The translations under genes and the position numbers were made by a program. A stretch of DNA of 64,000 nt from Ctenosaura bakeri (taxonomy: Eukaryota; Chordata; Lepidosauria; Squamata; Iguanidae): NCBI GenBank assembly GCA_948474755.1, contig CAOLHI010001802.1:62001-126000 (forward strand). The letters run 5' to 3'. The notes beneath the pieces were generated by a model. It was not told the DNA's origin. It did not search any database and worked only from the letters and a program-made list of their open reading frames with translations. Below are positions 46,228 to 58,440 of the stretch, in pieces (positions within the stretch are counted from its first letter, which is position 1; each line of letters begins with the position of its first letter).

Positions 46228-48412
46228 GCCTTAAAAAGGAGTATACTGATGAGACAATGAATGTTTTATATTCTCTATCCCAGCCTGCCCAAGGCAAGCA
46301 TGTGGTTAAAATGTGTTTTGCCCACAGACAGCACTGCTTGAAAACAAAATTATATCTTGCTTGTTCTTGTGTCAAATGCATCACTGCATTTATTTGAGCC
46401 TCAAGAGAGTATGTGTCTTAATTTTGAAACCAATTCTGACTCTGTCAATCAGCAACATTATTACACAGCATCCATCACACAGCAGTCAACTGTGGGATAA
46501 TGATAATTAGATTATCAAGTAAATAGGGTTTATCCCTTGAGGACTTGCGATATATTAAAATGACACTACCTTTGGACTATAATTATGCTGCACTGAAGGG
46601 AACTGACTTACCATTAGGTACTATTAAACTGAAATCAAATTTCATGGACTATGGCACATACTAAATTGGTTACCCACTTAACCTGAGGCATGTGTTTTAA
46701 TGTATTTCCTCTAATGAGTTGTAAATAGGTGCTTAGATATTTGACTGGAAACCTATACAATAAATTAAGTGCTTAGGTTCAATAGTATGGGACACAGATG
46801 AAAACAACACCCAACATAACACTGAGGTAGAAACTTTTCACAGTCATAGCATTTTAAATGGTATCAGTAGTACCTTTTCAAAAATCAAAACTATACATCC
46901 TTTATTATACTCAAGGTAGTCTTTTTGCTGCCCGAGTTCCCCTTCCCTCAATTTGCTATCATTCTTCCTCTTTTTCTTCCCCCATTTGGAAGGGACAAAA
47001 ACTGCTCTGAACACTTAGAAGTCTCTAAATGTACTTATTAGATCCCTAATTTTTAACCTACAAAAATTGCTTATTGCATCAGAGCCATATCAATATTACA
47101 TCCACATAATTATGGTAGAAGAAGATCTGAGGTGAAGGCTGCATTCTTAATACCAGTTGATTGGGCAACAGAGAGGTAAAGGTCTGGAAAAAACGTTTTT
47201 CCCCATTTTTTTCCAAAGTGCTTTTCCCAGAAAAAAATGAGAAAAAATGGGTTATGGAATATTTTCTTTTAGATTAAGTAAAATATTTAAATTATTCAAA
47301 TTATTCCTGTAAACTATGAAACTGTAAAATTAGTATCTGATCAGTGAAATTTGTATCCTTATTTTCCTTTTCTCAGGTCTTTTTATGGGAATAGGCGCTT
47401 TATCTGCTTGATACTACGGAAGACTAGAAGAAACAAAATAATTGTATTTGTTTTCTAAAGCCAATAATTTCTTCTGTTTATTATTGATATTATTGTTGTT
47501 GTTGTTGTTGTTTGCCACTTATAAATTGACAAAAGAGACTTCTTGCAGTTCAAGAGCTTGCAACTATGTTTCTAACAAAATATTAAAAAGTAAAAAAGCA
47601 AATTCTAATATAATTATTCTCAGAATAACTATACTTTCAATATTTTAAGCATGATAATTTTATACCAAACCAAATTAAATATGTTGTAAGTTCCAAGAGT
47701 GAGTTTCAATCTGTATGTAATAATACTCAGTTTCATATCTTTTCTGAAAATTCTGATTTTTTTTTTTTTTGTGAACAGAAAAACTCATTTTTTCCTGAAA
47801 TTTTCAGACAATTTGTATCTATATCTGAATAAAATTTCCACTTAGACTAATGTACAGAATTGAACTGAATGCATTTCGGGTTACGTTAAAATACTGTCAT
47901 GCATTCTTTTGGGTTTTTTCCCCTATGATTTCTAGTTTGAAAGTTAGAAATTATTGCATGAATAGAAAATTACTTAAAGTATAGTTACAAGAAGATAAAA
48001 TGTAGGAGGATCTTTTGCCTGAATAACTCTATATAACTCAATTTCAGTCACAAGAAACACTTGTCCAAGAAAAGAAAAGAAAAGAAAAGAAAAGAAAAGA
48101 AGAAAGAAAAAAAGGTGCACGTTAAGAAAAAGCAAGCACAAATATTGAAATATTAAAGGAAGCTGTACACAAAAATCAGGACACAAAGCTATAAAATATG
48201 TCAATAAAAATGTGTATGTTCATTGAAATTAAAATCCTCACTGGCCCTTTTTAACTAGCTTTGCTGTGTTTTAATGCAGCTGATATAAGCAGAGGCCAAA
48301 ACAAAGTTTAGGTTGGAAAAATGAAAAATTCAGCAAAACCAGACTGACCCAACGTGCTCAACCCCTGCTTGAGCATTCCTCCATCAAATGGATGTTCAAA
48401 CACCACCACTAT
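46228..48412. other. Intronic stretch with microsatellites
   Basis: (TTG)n at about 47491-47512; T-rich run at 47758-47771; (AAAAG)n at 48068-48108. No exon or named repeat seen. Confidence 0.55.
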
Positions 48413-48582
48413 GGCCATTTCCACACTAGACTGTTATAGCGCTATTACTCCACTTTCAACATCCTATGGAAACCTGGGGTTTGCACTTCAGGGAGGGGCT
48501 GGCCAGAACTGCAAACCCCAGGATTCCATAGGATGTTGAAAGTGGAATGATAGCACTGTAACAGTCTAGTGTGGAAATGGCT
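48413..48582. mobile_element. Palindromic MITE-like element (170 bp)
   Basis: GGCCATTTCCACACTAGACT ... AGTCTAGTGTGGAAATGG. Shares the ACTAGACTG variant tip with the copy at 1542, suggesting a subfamily. The centre is shorter than in full copies. Confidence 0.85.
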
Positions 48583-49488
48583 TATGTCTCAGAATGGCAA
48601 CTAGCTTATGGTCTCCGCAGACTCAGAATCGTTGTGGGTACAGGAGGTTGGATCTCGCGTAGAGGCAGCACAGCAGAATCTGAAAAAAAGACTATGTCCC
48701 CCTTCCAGCCTTGCAGGCCCCCATCCCTTGAGCATAGTTTAGACATGTATCCACCAGGAGAAGCATGTGGCTCCAAGGAAGGACTCCCAGGAATATAAGG
48801 TTCTTTGAGAGTAAAAGTTGTTCTCAAGGGCCCTCTTCCCATGGAGATTAAATGCTGAAAACAATGTCTATGTTGAGCCTTTGGCTAAGCCAGATGTTCA
48901 CTGCATTCTTTTCCTCTTGTTATGACAGATATACCACTGGTATGATCCTTGACCGAATTAGCTCACAGACAACCTTTTCCTGGTTGCTATTTGAACTTGA
49001 TAGGTTTTGATCCTGAGAGTGCAGTCTGACTCTGGTTCTGCTTGTAGGGCTGTGTCCATCTGACGTCTCCTCTACCTTTGGACTTTGCTTTTGTATTTGT
49101 TCCTAATACATACTCACTGTTCAGATACTGTTGGCCTGAGCTGTCTGGATATCATGCTGGTCTTATCCTTCATTGGAACATGAGATATGAGTAGTTTTTA
49201 CTATCTGTTTCCTTCACTGTTTTGAGGTATTTATTTATTTAGATTATATCTATTCTATCTTTGATGGAACAGTTCTCAAAGCAGATTATAACAGCCTGCA
49301 AAGCAGACAAACAAATGAACTATGTTGAGTCTTCTCATGCCATGAAGATCTTTCTGGGAGGCACAGCATACAACCTCCCACTCATTCTATATCCTCTAGC
49401 CAAAGGGAGGAATTAATATACTTGTTTTCATATACATAAAGCCAATACATGTAGGAGATGAATGTATCTAGTAGCTATAGTGACCTGG
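48583..49488. other. Intronic stretch without recognised features
   Basis: Possible LINE 3' tail relic at 49225-49300 (TTTATTTATTTAGATTATAT ... CAAAGCAGATTATAAC). Otherwise nothing recognised. Confidence 0.45.
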
Positions 49489-49600
49489 TCCTAAAAAGTA
49501 ACTTTTCCCAGCATTCCTCATAACTGGCTATGCTGCCTTGGTCTGATGGGTACTGAAGTGATGCAACTTTTCATGGGTTAAATGATTTCCACCCCTAGTG
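49489..49600. repeat. Relic of the palindromic ACTCCCAT-type family
   Basis: GTCCTAAAAAGTAACTTTTC and TGGGTTAAATGATTTCCACC resemble the ends of related elements; similar AAAAAAGTAACTTTTCC also at 39442-39460. Confidence 0.4.
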
Positions 49601-49779
49601 TAATAGTTAGGATTCATGTGTGACTTTGATTTATTGATTGATGGAACAGTGTAGTTATCTTTTTGTTCAGTTTTTAAATGGATGGCTATTTTATTGTTAA
49701 TCAGAAAATTGTGTGGATTCATTTAACTTCAGACTGTTAATTAATTATTAGTATGAGAAAGGAAAGAATTTAAAACTGT

Positions 49780-50060
49780 GGAAAAAGAGTTATGAATAAT
49801 TGGCTGCACAAGGTATTGACACTGATATTGTGGAAGCAATCTTGCCTTACTTTCTTGAACATTTAAGCATCATTTTTCTTTCTGAAATGAAACATCTGAG
49901 ACAGAGAGCTAAAAAAAGATTAAACATTTCTGATAAGAAAGAACTTGGAGACTCTGTGAGACCAACTTTGAATCTAAAATGGAAGAATATATAGCATTGG
50001 CCAACATGAAAAGAATGAAACAGCAAAGTAGAAAGACAGATGTCTTTGGATCGCAAAGCT
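49780..50060 (+). pseudogene. Possible hAT-transposase-like relic
   Basis: The frame 49800-49994 contains LSIIFLSEMKHLRQRAKKRL and SVRPTLN, vaguely like the end of hAT-family (ZBED-like) transposases, where an R-L-N/D run precedes a short C-terminus. Too short and decayed for a firm call; chance similarity is quite possible. Confidence 0.2.
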
Positions 50061-52208
50061 CAGTGTTAAGACAAAATTGTTATTTGTCATAAGACAAATT
50101 ATAATTATATAGAAGAAGGGTCTAAAGGGACCAGGAGGGGTGGGAGCAATTACTAGCTTACACTGAAAGTTGTACTGTCTTTCACTAAGGTCTGAGTGAT
50201 AGCAAGCAGAATATGGTGAGTTTTTTGATGTCATATATCATTATCGGCATTCTAAAAGTATTCTAAGGATGTATTTATATAACACTATAAGAGTATCCCC
50301 CACTTATTCAAGAGATTAGGGACCAGAGCACCATGAAAAACTGGAAATCATTGAAATGAGGAACCCAATGTTTAAGATGGTCAAGATGGTGAGGCTACTA
50401 TGACTGTGAGAAACTGGTTTCCATAATTAAAACACGTGGGTTGGGAGGGGAGGAGAAGCAAGGGATGGATGGTGGTGGATGGGATAAGGGGGGAAAGCTT
50501 CTGAATGAAGTATACCTGCATGAAGCTCACAACAATCATCCATCCCTTTTCTCATGAGGGCATTTCTGATTACATAGGATATTGACAAGGGCAGGGTGGG
50601 CACAGTTGAGGAAAGAAGTGGTTGTGCTTACTGTTGAATGATTAATTATGCTGTTAATTAAATTAATTAATTAAACTGTTTTGATCATTTTCATGGAGGA
50701 TAGGGCTGACTGGAACAAAAGAAAACAGCTTAGAGTTTGTGTGACTTGGTAACCACCCCCTCTGCCAGGAAGCAGAGAGTTCTGGGATGTTTATTTCTCA
50801 GCTTCAAAGGGGAAAGATTCATTTCATGAAAGAAGTTCTATTTAAACCAGTAATTTTCCTAGCAGCACACCTAATACTAGCTTGGAGGTTAGGAAGTGTT
50901 TCAAGCAACAAAATAATACTTAATTTATTATGATTGCATAATATTTCTAAAAATTGGGAAAAGGCACAGTCTAGAAGCTGTGCCATATCTTAGTTAAAGA
51001 AGGTGCCATTAGATGTTTTGCTTCAGGCAGCCAGATGTTTTGAGATCACTATGATTACTGATTCACTCTTAAAGCTCCTGCTTCGCTGAAATGTGTCTAG
51101 GTGAAGAACCTTTCAAGGATTCAGTTGATGGATAAGAAAAAAGATAGAGTAACTGAGAAAAAGGAGCATGTAGGAAGCCGCAAATAATTCTCAGCACTGA
51201 GCTTTTTTCAAAATGCTGCTATAGCCGTGTTGACCATTAAACAAAAGAAAGTACACATCAGTGATACCATCATTGGGCCAGCCAGAAGGCACAAAGGAGC
51301 ATCATGCTAGCTCCCAAAGGTCATTGGTTTCTTCATCAGGCAAAGATAGGTTGTTGGGTTTTTTTTTGTAATCATTCAGAGAAGATAAAAATGACAATGA
51401 TGTTGGAATCACAAAATTCTGCAGGTCTGCATCTTGTGGCTTTGAATGTTACAGAGAGAATATTTTCACAGAAATGGAAAGTTGAGTCCTCAAGATTTGT
51501 CCATGTAACTCCAGCATTATGACAGATACAGAACTAATGTCCAGCAACAGTTTAAAGTTTGGGGGCAATGAAAGAACATTTGTTGTTTAGACACCTCTTA
51601 CACAATCTCCTGTTCTTGACAATGTGGTGCCTGACAAACCCAAGTAAATCCAAGCGTCCACTCTTATGTTCATTTCTGACACAGCAAAGTTAGTATGATG
51701 TACTTTTCCTATGACTTCTATATGAAGTCAGTTTCTTCTGATTTTACTGCCACATAGTGAGATCTGACACTTACCAGATCTCGGAAAACTGTTAACTTTC
51801 AATCCAAATCAATCATGTATATGCATGTACATCCTTTTGGTTATGTTGATAAACAAAGTGACAGATATTCTGAGCAGACTGGAATCTTTTTTCAAAAGGA
51901 CTGTTCAGTGAAGAAGAGTGGAATCACATTCTACTAAAATTACGTTAACAAAAGAATTAAGAACAGCCAAATCCAAAGTATAGTAAATGTTGAAAATTTA
52001 CTTGGAGATTTAGATCATATATTCTCATTTAACAGGTGACAAGTCAAATAATTATCTAAATTTATATGTTCAGATGTCTAAAAATAAATCAGCCACTGAC
52101 TATTGAGTTTCTTTATTTTCTAAATTCCAGAAGTTGCTCCTTCTGGGTAGTGAAGTGGTGTTTTTTAAAAATTTAAGTTGTGACAAGGATTTCTCTTGAG
52201 ATGAAATG
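50061..52208. other. Intronic stretch with minor repeats
   Basis: A Tigger-like terminus relic at about 50293-50360 (GTATCCCCCACTTATTCAAG, AGGGACCAGAGCACC). A repeat at 51225-51350 (GATACCATCATTGGGCCAGC ... TTCTTCATCAGGCAAAGATA) is shared with 57196-57905. No exon seen. Confidence 0.5.
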
Positions 52209-52432
52209 AAACCAAGTGTGATTATAGCACTGAACTGAGAATAGGGATAAACAGATTCAAGTCCCCATACAGTCATGAAACTACGTGGGTGATCACCATC
52301 CAGTCACATTCTCTCAGCCTGAGCTGACAGCGTCCCCCCCTTTTTTTTGGAGGGGGTGAGGATAAAACAGTGGGAGGAAGCCGTATATGCTGCTTTGTGT
52401 TCAATAAAAGAAAGGCAGGATATAAAACTAAG
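52209..52432 (+). mobile_element. tRNA-headed SINE with a LINE-type 3' tail
   Basis: Head relic ATTATAGCACTGAACTGAGA and AGATTCAAGTCCCC (box B-like); the tail AAAGAAAGGCAGGATATAAA is the 3' signature shared with L2/CR1-type LINEs, unlike the Bov-B-type tail of the neighbouring SINE. Confidence 0.65.
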
Positions 52433-52445
52433 TAGTACTAAAAAT

Positions 52446-52680
52446 GAAGCCAACATAGTACAGTAATTCAGGTATTGGACTAGGACCCTGGGGACCAGGA
52501 TTCAAATCTCTGCTCAGCCACAGAAACCCTGAGTGTCCTTGTACAAGTTATATTCCCTCAGCCTCTGAGGAAGGCAATGACAAAATCCCCTCTGAACATT
52601 TTGCTGAGAAAACTCCATGATAGATTTGCCTTACAATCACCATAACTCAGAAACAACTTGAAAACACACAACAATAAAAT
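52446..52680 (+). mobile_element. Sauria-type SINE
   Basis: Head AAGCCAACATAGTACAGTAA and CCAGGATTCAAATCTCTGC (box B); tail CAACTTGAAAACACACAAC. Placed about 14 bp after another SINE in the same orientation. Confidence 0.87.
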
Positions 52681-53279
52681 AATGAAGTTTCCTATATTTT
52701 CCTCGTATACCTGGGTAATATGGCATGCCTTAACCCATTCAAATCTATAAACATCAGTAGTTATATGTGTGCCTGTTTTCAGAATCTAGATCTGTGATCT
52801 TGCCCAAGAAGATTGAGCAACCAGTGGCTAGATATTTTAACTCAGAACACCACAGTCTCTTTGATTTGTCTGTCTTTGGAATTAATGTGCCATCCCTTTT
52901 AAGTGCTGTGAATATTAAGGAGAATTGCTGGATTCATCAACTTAACACCTTAGTTCCACATGGTCTCAGCCTAGAGGATAATACATAACACTATCTCCCA
53001 CTTAAGAATGTTGACAAAAGTATCAACAGCTCACTTTTATTTTTAGCGACTGAATAAGGCAGAAGCCAAAATATTTTGATAATATTTTTATAAAGTTCTG
53101 TTTGCTTATCACTCCAATAACTATAAATGTCATCAATATACAAATGATGGAACCTTCTGACTTGCCAGGAGGAAATCAACATTTTTATATAAAATACAGC
53201 TAAGACGGCCTTACTGTTAGTATCTACGTGAATTCATTGCAAAGACATTCACCTACTTTAGGGGCAGAGAACTGGGGTA
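52681..53279. other. Intronic stretch without recognised features
   Basis: Nothing recognised. Confidence 0.5.
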
Positions 53280-53640
53280 TTCTATGTTTAGGACATAAAA
53301 TTTAATAAATTTTATTCTTGCATGCAAGAACAAAAGAGGCCAAAAAATGTTTTCCTCATCAGGTGCGATCATGAGATCTTTTGCATATTTTGTTTTTTTT
53401 AAAAAAATCTCAGTATCTTTATTACAAACATTTAATTTGTGCAAGAACTCTTTTCTGTACAAAATGGTATTTTGTCCCAAATGTTTTTTTTGTACAAAAA
53501 GTAGTGAAAACAAAAAAGTACTAGTCTTTTTGAGACTGAGACTGAGATTGATTGACAGTTTTTCAACTGACAAATCTTTTTCGTCAAAGATGAGAAGTTT
53601 TGTGAATATTTTTGACATCCCTACTCCAAACGTTCTTGAA
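53280..53640. repeat. Degenerate TGTACAAAA/TTTTTGT self-similar stretch
   Basis: Recurring CTGTACAAAATG / TTTGTACAAAAAG words and GAGACTGAGACTGAGATTGA. Both strands give long low-complexity frames (53253-53739), which I regard as noncoding. Confidence 0.5.
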
Positions 53641-54519
53641 CTGCAAATCCCATCAGTCCTAGTCAACATATTGCATAGTGAGGGATTTTGGGAATTGCAG
53701 TCTGATAGCATCTGGACAGACATGATGCAACATAGATGATGAAGAAGAAATAATTTGCATTATTTTATGTGCTCCATAAAACAACATTATGCACACATAA
53801 TGAGACTGAAATTTCATCATGTTATTTTTTTCTCCCAAAGATCAACAGCTGTTTACTGGTTCAGTGCAGACATTAAAGGATTAGCTTAGTCAGTGTTTCC
53901 TGTAAAAACCACAGCCATCCTGCCATTTCTTACAGCCTTTGACATTCTTCCTCTTTCCAGAAAACTAGCTGTCCAAAATACCAATGGCGTTACTCTCAGT
54001 GAAAAGACAAAAGGTCATGTGCTCTAATTTTCAAATTCAGTATGCTACAACTAACATAAACAACTTTTTCCAAAGGAAATCTCTATTTGCCACCCACAAA
54101 TGTGATTTGAAGCAAGAACACTCTCAAAAGGAGTTTTTGAAGACTAAACCTTTGACTAAAAGTGGAAAAGAAGAAAACTGGCAAGAAAAAAAAATCCTTT
54201 CACTTGGCTTCCTTGCTGGCAAACCAAAAGCCTGACTTTATGTCAAATAAACTATCCAGTATGGGAAGACATCTGGCAGGAACCAAACTTGCACTGACTT
54301 CAAAAGACTATGGAAACCATTCTTAACGGTTAACAAATCTTGAATGGAGGTCTGAGAATGTGAACTTCATATGCCCTGGTGGGACTGCTGAACTGATTCC
54401 ACAGAGATGCTGAGATACACACTGAGCCAGGCCAATGAAACACTAAAGATAACCATTATTCCCCTAGATGTCACCCTAGCTACAAAGATGCAGTTTTTAA
54501 AACATGGCCACAGATTCAT
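53641..54519. other. Intronic stretch without recognised features
   Basis: Begins with a relic of the AACTGCAAATCCCATCAG family at 53636-53715. Otherwise nothing recognised. Confidence 0.5.
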
Positions 54520-54592
54520 GGCCATTTCTGCACTACACTCTTATAGTGTGATGATTCCACTTTCAACATCCTACGGAATCCTGGGAATGGCC
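54520..54592. mobile_element. Palindromic MITE-like element, short deletion copy
   Basis: Left arm GGCCATTTCTGCACTACACT through GGAATCCTGGGAATGGCC. Only 73 bp, with the right arm reduced to a few bases. Confidence 0.7.
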
Positions 54593-55098
54593 TCATAGTT
54601 TCTTCAAGGAGTAGGAGGTGGGGAGAGAGGAATCTCTAGGATAGCAGTTAGCCACAAACCCATGTTTGCCCATCAGAACCCTCTCTTAAATCTGCTTTGT
54701 GAAAAACTGCATCTGCCATTGTTGAATTTACTGCAGTAGCACAACCAAAACAAACCCCCCACAGAAATAGGCATGTTTTCCTTTAAAATAAGGTGTGCAC
54801 TTGCCACAGGCATTATCTCCAAGTATGACAGGGCTTCCAGGAGACTTTTAGGATAGTGATTCCACTTGTAAACAAGCTACTTGGGGAAAGGTATGTCTTG
54901 TTTTAAAGAACAAATGGTGGCACCACCAAAGTGACAAATTTGTTGACCACTACAGGAGTTGGAGACAACCCCTACTGTGACTGTCCAAATAGATATATGT
55001 GTGTGTGTGTGTGCGCTCAAAACTCAGAAGGCAGGGCATGAAGGTAATAGCTCCCAAAGTCACTCCCCTAAAAAACAGCATGTTGCTTCTAAACACAG
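54593..55098. other. Intronic stretch without recognised features
   Basis: Contains (TG)n at 54998-55013. Nothing else recognised. Confidence 0.5.
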
Positions 55099-55299
55099 GT
55101 CATTTCCACACTACACTGTTATAGTGCTATTATTCCACTTTCAACATCTTGTGGAATTCTGGAGTTTGTAGTTTACTGAGGCCAAACAGCTCTCTGGCTG
55201 ACAATTCTAAAGGCCCCTCTCTAAACTGTAAATCCCGGCATTACATAGGACGTTGAAAATGGAATAATAGCACTATAACAGTGTAGTGCAGAAATGGCC
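55099..55299. mobile_element. Palindromic MITE-like element, full copy (201 bp)
   Basis: GTCATTTCCACACTACACTG ... CAGTGTAGTGCAGAAATGGCC. ACAG lies directly outside both ends (55095-55098 and 55300-55303), a possible 4-bp target duplication. Arms are highly similar, so relatively young. Confidence 0.88.
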
Positions 55300-56754
55300 A
55301 CAGAATTGCCTTACCTATGACAAAAACCTTCAATGATGAACTCGGCATGGCGAAGAAACAAAAGGAGGCCCACTCAGTTCAGGTGCTCCTCCTTCCCTTT
55401 TCTCCGTCTCTTGTTCCACCACAGTTTTAGTTGGCACACAACAGTATATAAATATTGCCCTTATCTATTTCACGAAGAATGAAAGGTACTTCCCTCCTCC
55501 TTCTTCTTTCTCTTCTTCTTCTTAGTAATCATTTATTAGCAGTACTTGCTATTTTAAAATATTTCCATCTAATTTTACTCTCCATAAAAGTCTGTGGTAT
55601 CAGCCTAGTCTGTCATAATGTCTTCATTTCACTCTGCACCTGATAGTTCAAGTCAGGCGTCAAAAGACTAATTTACCGAGAGTTTCAGCCACCAAAGGGA
55701 GGGGGAAAGTATCAATCTTCACTTTCTTTACAGTGCTAAATGAAATCTGAATACAATTGGCAAGCCTTTGATGAACACCACTTTATACCAACACATTGGC
55801 TGTCACATTTCAAAGAAGAGAGAAGAAAGAGAAGATAATGGCCTCATTTCCTTTTATTCTACATCAAAAAAGTAAAAGACTAAATAGACAAAAAAAAAAG
55901 TTCTCCATAATATTATTGGTACTGTGAACATGAATTTCTTTAAGAAAAACAGCAGTCGGGGGGCGGGGGGCATAAAAAAGGATAAGGAACAGGGACCAGA
56001 ACTGAAAGGCAGAGAAAATTACTCTATACACATGCAAGGCATGAGTAAAACTTTAGGAAGAATGTACCTCACAATGTTGTTCAACAAGTGCGGCATGATC
56101 TAGTGCAGGTGGGCCAAAGGCAGATCTTGGCCTACTGGGAGACTTGTAATAAAATGAGAAGGATTTCTGACTCCCAGTTGTTTTGACAACAGCTGCAATA
56201 AAATATCTCCCCTCCTGTTCTAAATCACACCATTGTAAAGAAGAACACTTGAGCAGTTCGGAATGGATGTCTGTATAGAAGTACTCTGAGCTCTTCTTAG
56301 TTCTGGTGAACAAAACAAATCTGAAATTCAGAACTTTTTATTGTATCCTGGGCCTCATACTTCAACTGATAGACCTCATTATTCTTAAAAAAAAAAAGTG
56401 TGTGCGGGGGGGGGGTAAAATACTGCAAGCTTCAGATCAACTCACTCCTGTTCTAAAAGGCCATATCCAGACAGAAAAGAAAACACAAACACCACAATAC
56501 TGTTAACACTTTGGTTCTCACTGTCAACAGCTCTAACAGCTGCTGTGTCCTTTCTAATTGCTGGTTTTCCCTAACAGATGAGGCAAAACAAAACAGCGCA
56601 TGTTAAAAATTCTGCTCAACAGCCTCACTCTACTGATGGGAAGGATACTCAATCACTACAACTCTAGACAAGAATGAAAAATTGTATACATCAAGACATA
56701 TATCTGCAGTTACAAAGCTGCATGGCAAAAGTTCCTCAAAAGTGAAACCATTTC
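55300..56754. other. Intronic stretch without recognised features
   Basis: Two G-rich runs (55957-55970, 56405-56416). Nothing else recognised. Confidence 0.5.
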
Positions 56755-57061
56755 AAAAGAACTGTAAGCTCTGACGAATTTAAGAAGTCAGTAGTTCATG
56801 ATATTAGTTAGAAAGTGTAATGTATGGAGTTGTATTGATATCATGAAGCTGGATAAAGAAAATGAAATGCAATGTACCTACAAAATAATTGTTTATGCAG
56901 TGCTAAGGGAAATGTTAATTAGATTGACATTGAAGATGGAAGCAGGATCAGTTTAGCAAGAATCAAGAAATATTGCATTTGAATTAACAATAAGAAAATG
57001 TTTTATTCTTGTGAAATTTTAATAAAATGAAATATATATTTAAAAAAAGAACTGTAAGCTC
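56755..57061 (+). mobile_element. Poly(A)-type retro-insertion (L1-like 3' end or retrocopy) with 17-bp TSD
   Basis: AAAAGAACTGTAAGCTC occurs at 56755-56771 and 57045-57061. The 273 bp between end in TTTTAATAAAATG and an AT-rich/A-run tail, as left by target-primed reverse transcription. The body has no clear frame. It may be a 5'-truncated L1 3' UTR or a copied noncoding transcript. Confidence 0.75.
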
Positions 57062-57178
57062 AAATAAGGATACAGAAAGATCTCTCCTGAATCAAACCAG
57101 AGGTACATATAGTCCCAGCCTCCCATATTCTCACAATGGCCAACCAGATGCCTATGAGAAACCTATAAGGGCATAATA
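57062..57178 (-). mobile_element. CR1-type LINE 3' end fragment
   Basis: Reverse of the CR1 end seen at 41737-41925: CTCACAATGGCCAACCAGATGC (part) with AATCAAACCAGAGGTACATA upstream. The retro-insertion at 56772 lies beside it. Confidence 0.6.
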
Positions 57179-57195
57179 CAACAAAATCCAAAATC

Positions 57196-57905
57196 CACAA
57201 ACTGTGATACCTTTACTGGGCCAATTAAAATGCACAAAATATGGCCATTTCTGCACCTTATCCGTCTCCATCATTGTCCCATCACGATCCCAGCAGTGGA
57301 AGCACAACCCAAACGCCAGCGATGGGAGTGTCACACGATCAGGGGCCATTACCAGATTTTTTCTGGTAATGGAATATCCCACGATCACAATGGGTAAGGA
57401 TGCGCTGGCAGTGAGACTGCGACAAGGTCAAGAGAACGTATGGCCATTTCTGCACTTTACCCATCTCCTTTGCCATCCCGTCACGATCCTGCCAGCGCCA
57501 CTGCCAGGACGGAAGAGCAACACGAATGCTCCCCTCCACACCCAGCCGGCTGCCTGCAGAAGGGTAATGCAAAGGACACACACCTTCCTTCTGCACTGCA
57601 GCTGGCCAGTTCCCATGCTGCACTGGGAAAGGAAGTGCCTAGACAGCGCTTCCTCCCTTTCTGCACTGCTGCTGGCAATGGGAGCATTGCGTGATCAGGG
57701 GCCATTACCAGATTTGGAATATCCTGTGATTGCAATGGGTTGGGAGGCGTTGGCAGTGGGACTGCGATGTCGTTGTGCGAAATCACGACTCATGGACCAG
57801 CAGCAACACGTCCCCATTGCAGGATAGCAACATCATGTGGAGATGGCCTACGTCATGCAAGCTTTTGAAGTTTCACTGCCTGCTTCCTCAGGCAAAGACA
57901 TTAAA
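57196..57905. repeat. Dispersed repeat split by a MITE-family element
   Basis: GTGATACCTTTACTGGGCCA (57204) and GCTTCCTCAGGCAAAGAC (57882) are the two halves of the repeat seen uninterrupted at 51225-51350. The segment 57243-57848 separates them. Confidence 0.65.
57243..57848. mobile_element. Larger GC-richer element with MITE-like termini
   Basis: Begins GGCCATTTCTGCACCTTA; the same head recurs at 57442 (GGCCATTTCTGCACTTTACC), and the right end GTGGAGATGGCC is an inverted relative. GGGGCCATTACCAGATTT also occurs twice (57342, 57699). Likely a non-autonomous element with internal duplication or two nested copies. The 207-codon plus frame here has no recognisable domain. Confidence 0.6.
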
Positions 57906-58205
57906 ATCATACACAAGAAGAAAACTGATGATGTTAGAGTCATGGGCCTATATTTTGTCTCAAATATCTCAGATTTTGTCTACAAGGGCATGAGGGCACC
58001 AGCTTTCTTCCACTGTCAGCCCCAAACAACTGGTAAGTTAGATAGCAGACAGCCTTTATTCTGGAAGGTAACATATATCCAACACGATCAACAGACAACG
58101 AATTGCTCTATTATCACCAAAATGACCCATGCCCCTTTGTCTGTCAGTGGACAACACAAAATCTTGTTATCAATTATAATGGTTATACTCTTTTTTTAAA
58201 TGAAG
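57906..58205. other. Probable continuation of the dispersed repeat
   Basis: Flows from the split repeat; family not known. Confidence 0.3.
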
Positions 58206-58440
58206 GGCCTAACTACCCTAAAGGCACCAGACCCCATCTGACCTTGGAAGCTAAGCAGGTTCAGTCCTCTTTAATACTTGGATGGGAGACTGACAAACAG
58301 TATCTGGTGCTGTATGTTATATTTCAAAGGAAGGAACTGGCAAAGTCACCTCTTAGTATTGCTTGCCTAAGAAAACCCTATGAAATTCATGGGGTCACCA
58401 CAAGGCAATAGATGACTTTAAAGGCATACACACACACACT
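58206..58440 (+). mobile_element. 5S-rRNA-derived SINE (best copy)
   Basis: Head GCCTAACTACCCTAAAGGCA, then CCCCATCTGACCTTGGAAGC, TAAGCAGGTT, ATACTTGGATGGGAGACTG and GGTGCTGTA follow vertebrate 5S rRNA closely, including the box A, intermediate element and box C region. Tail TGAAATTCATGGGGTCACCA then (CA)n. A SINE, not a 5S gene, because of the fused tail. Confidence 0.92.

Noticed and set aside
53253..53739. 156-codon minus and 130-codon plus frames on opposite strands
   Set aside because: Low-complexity A/T-rich array; composition explains both frames.
57204..57827. 207-codon plus-strand frame
   Set aside because: It lies over a GC-rich transposon-derived repeat and crosses the repeat boundary at 57243; no recognisable domain.
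57239..57853. CpG-island promoter of PLXDC2 exon 1
   Set aside because: The GC-richer stretch is explained by a repeat with MITE-like ends and lacks a signal-peptide exon.
58206..58310. 5S rRNA gene
   Set aside because: The 5S-like head is diverged and fused to a LINE-type tail with (CA)n, and several similar copies exist: a SINE.
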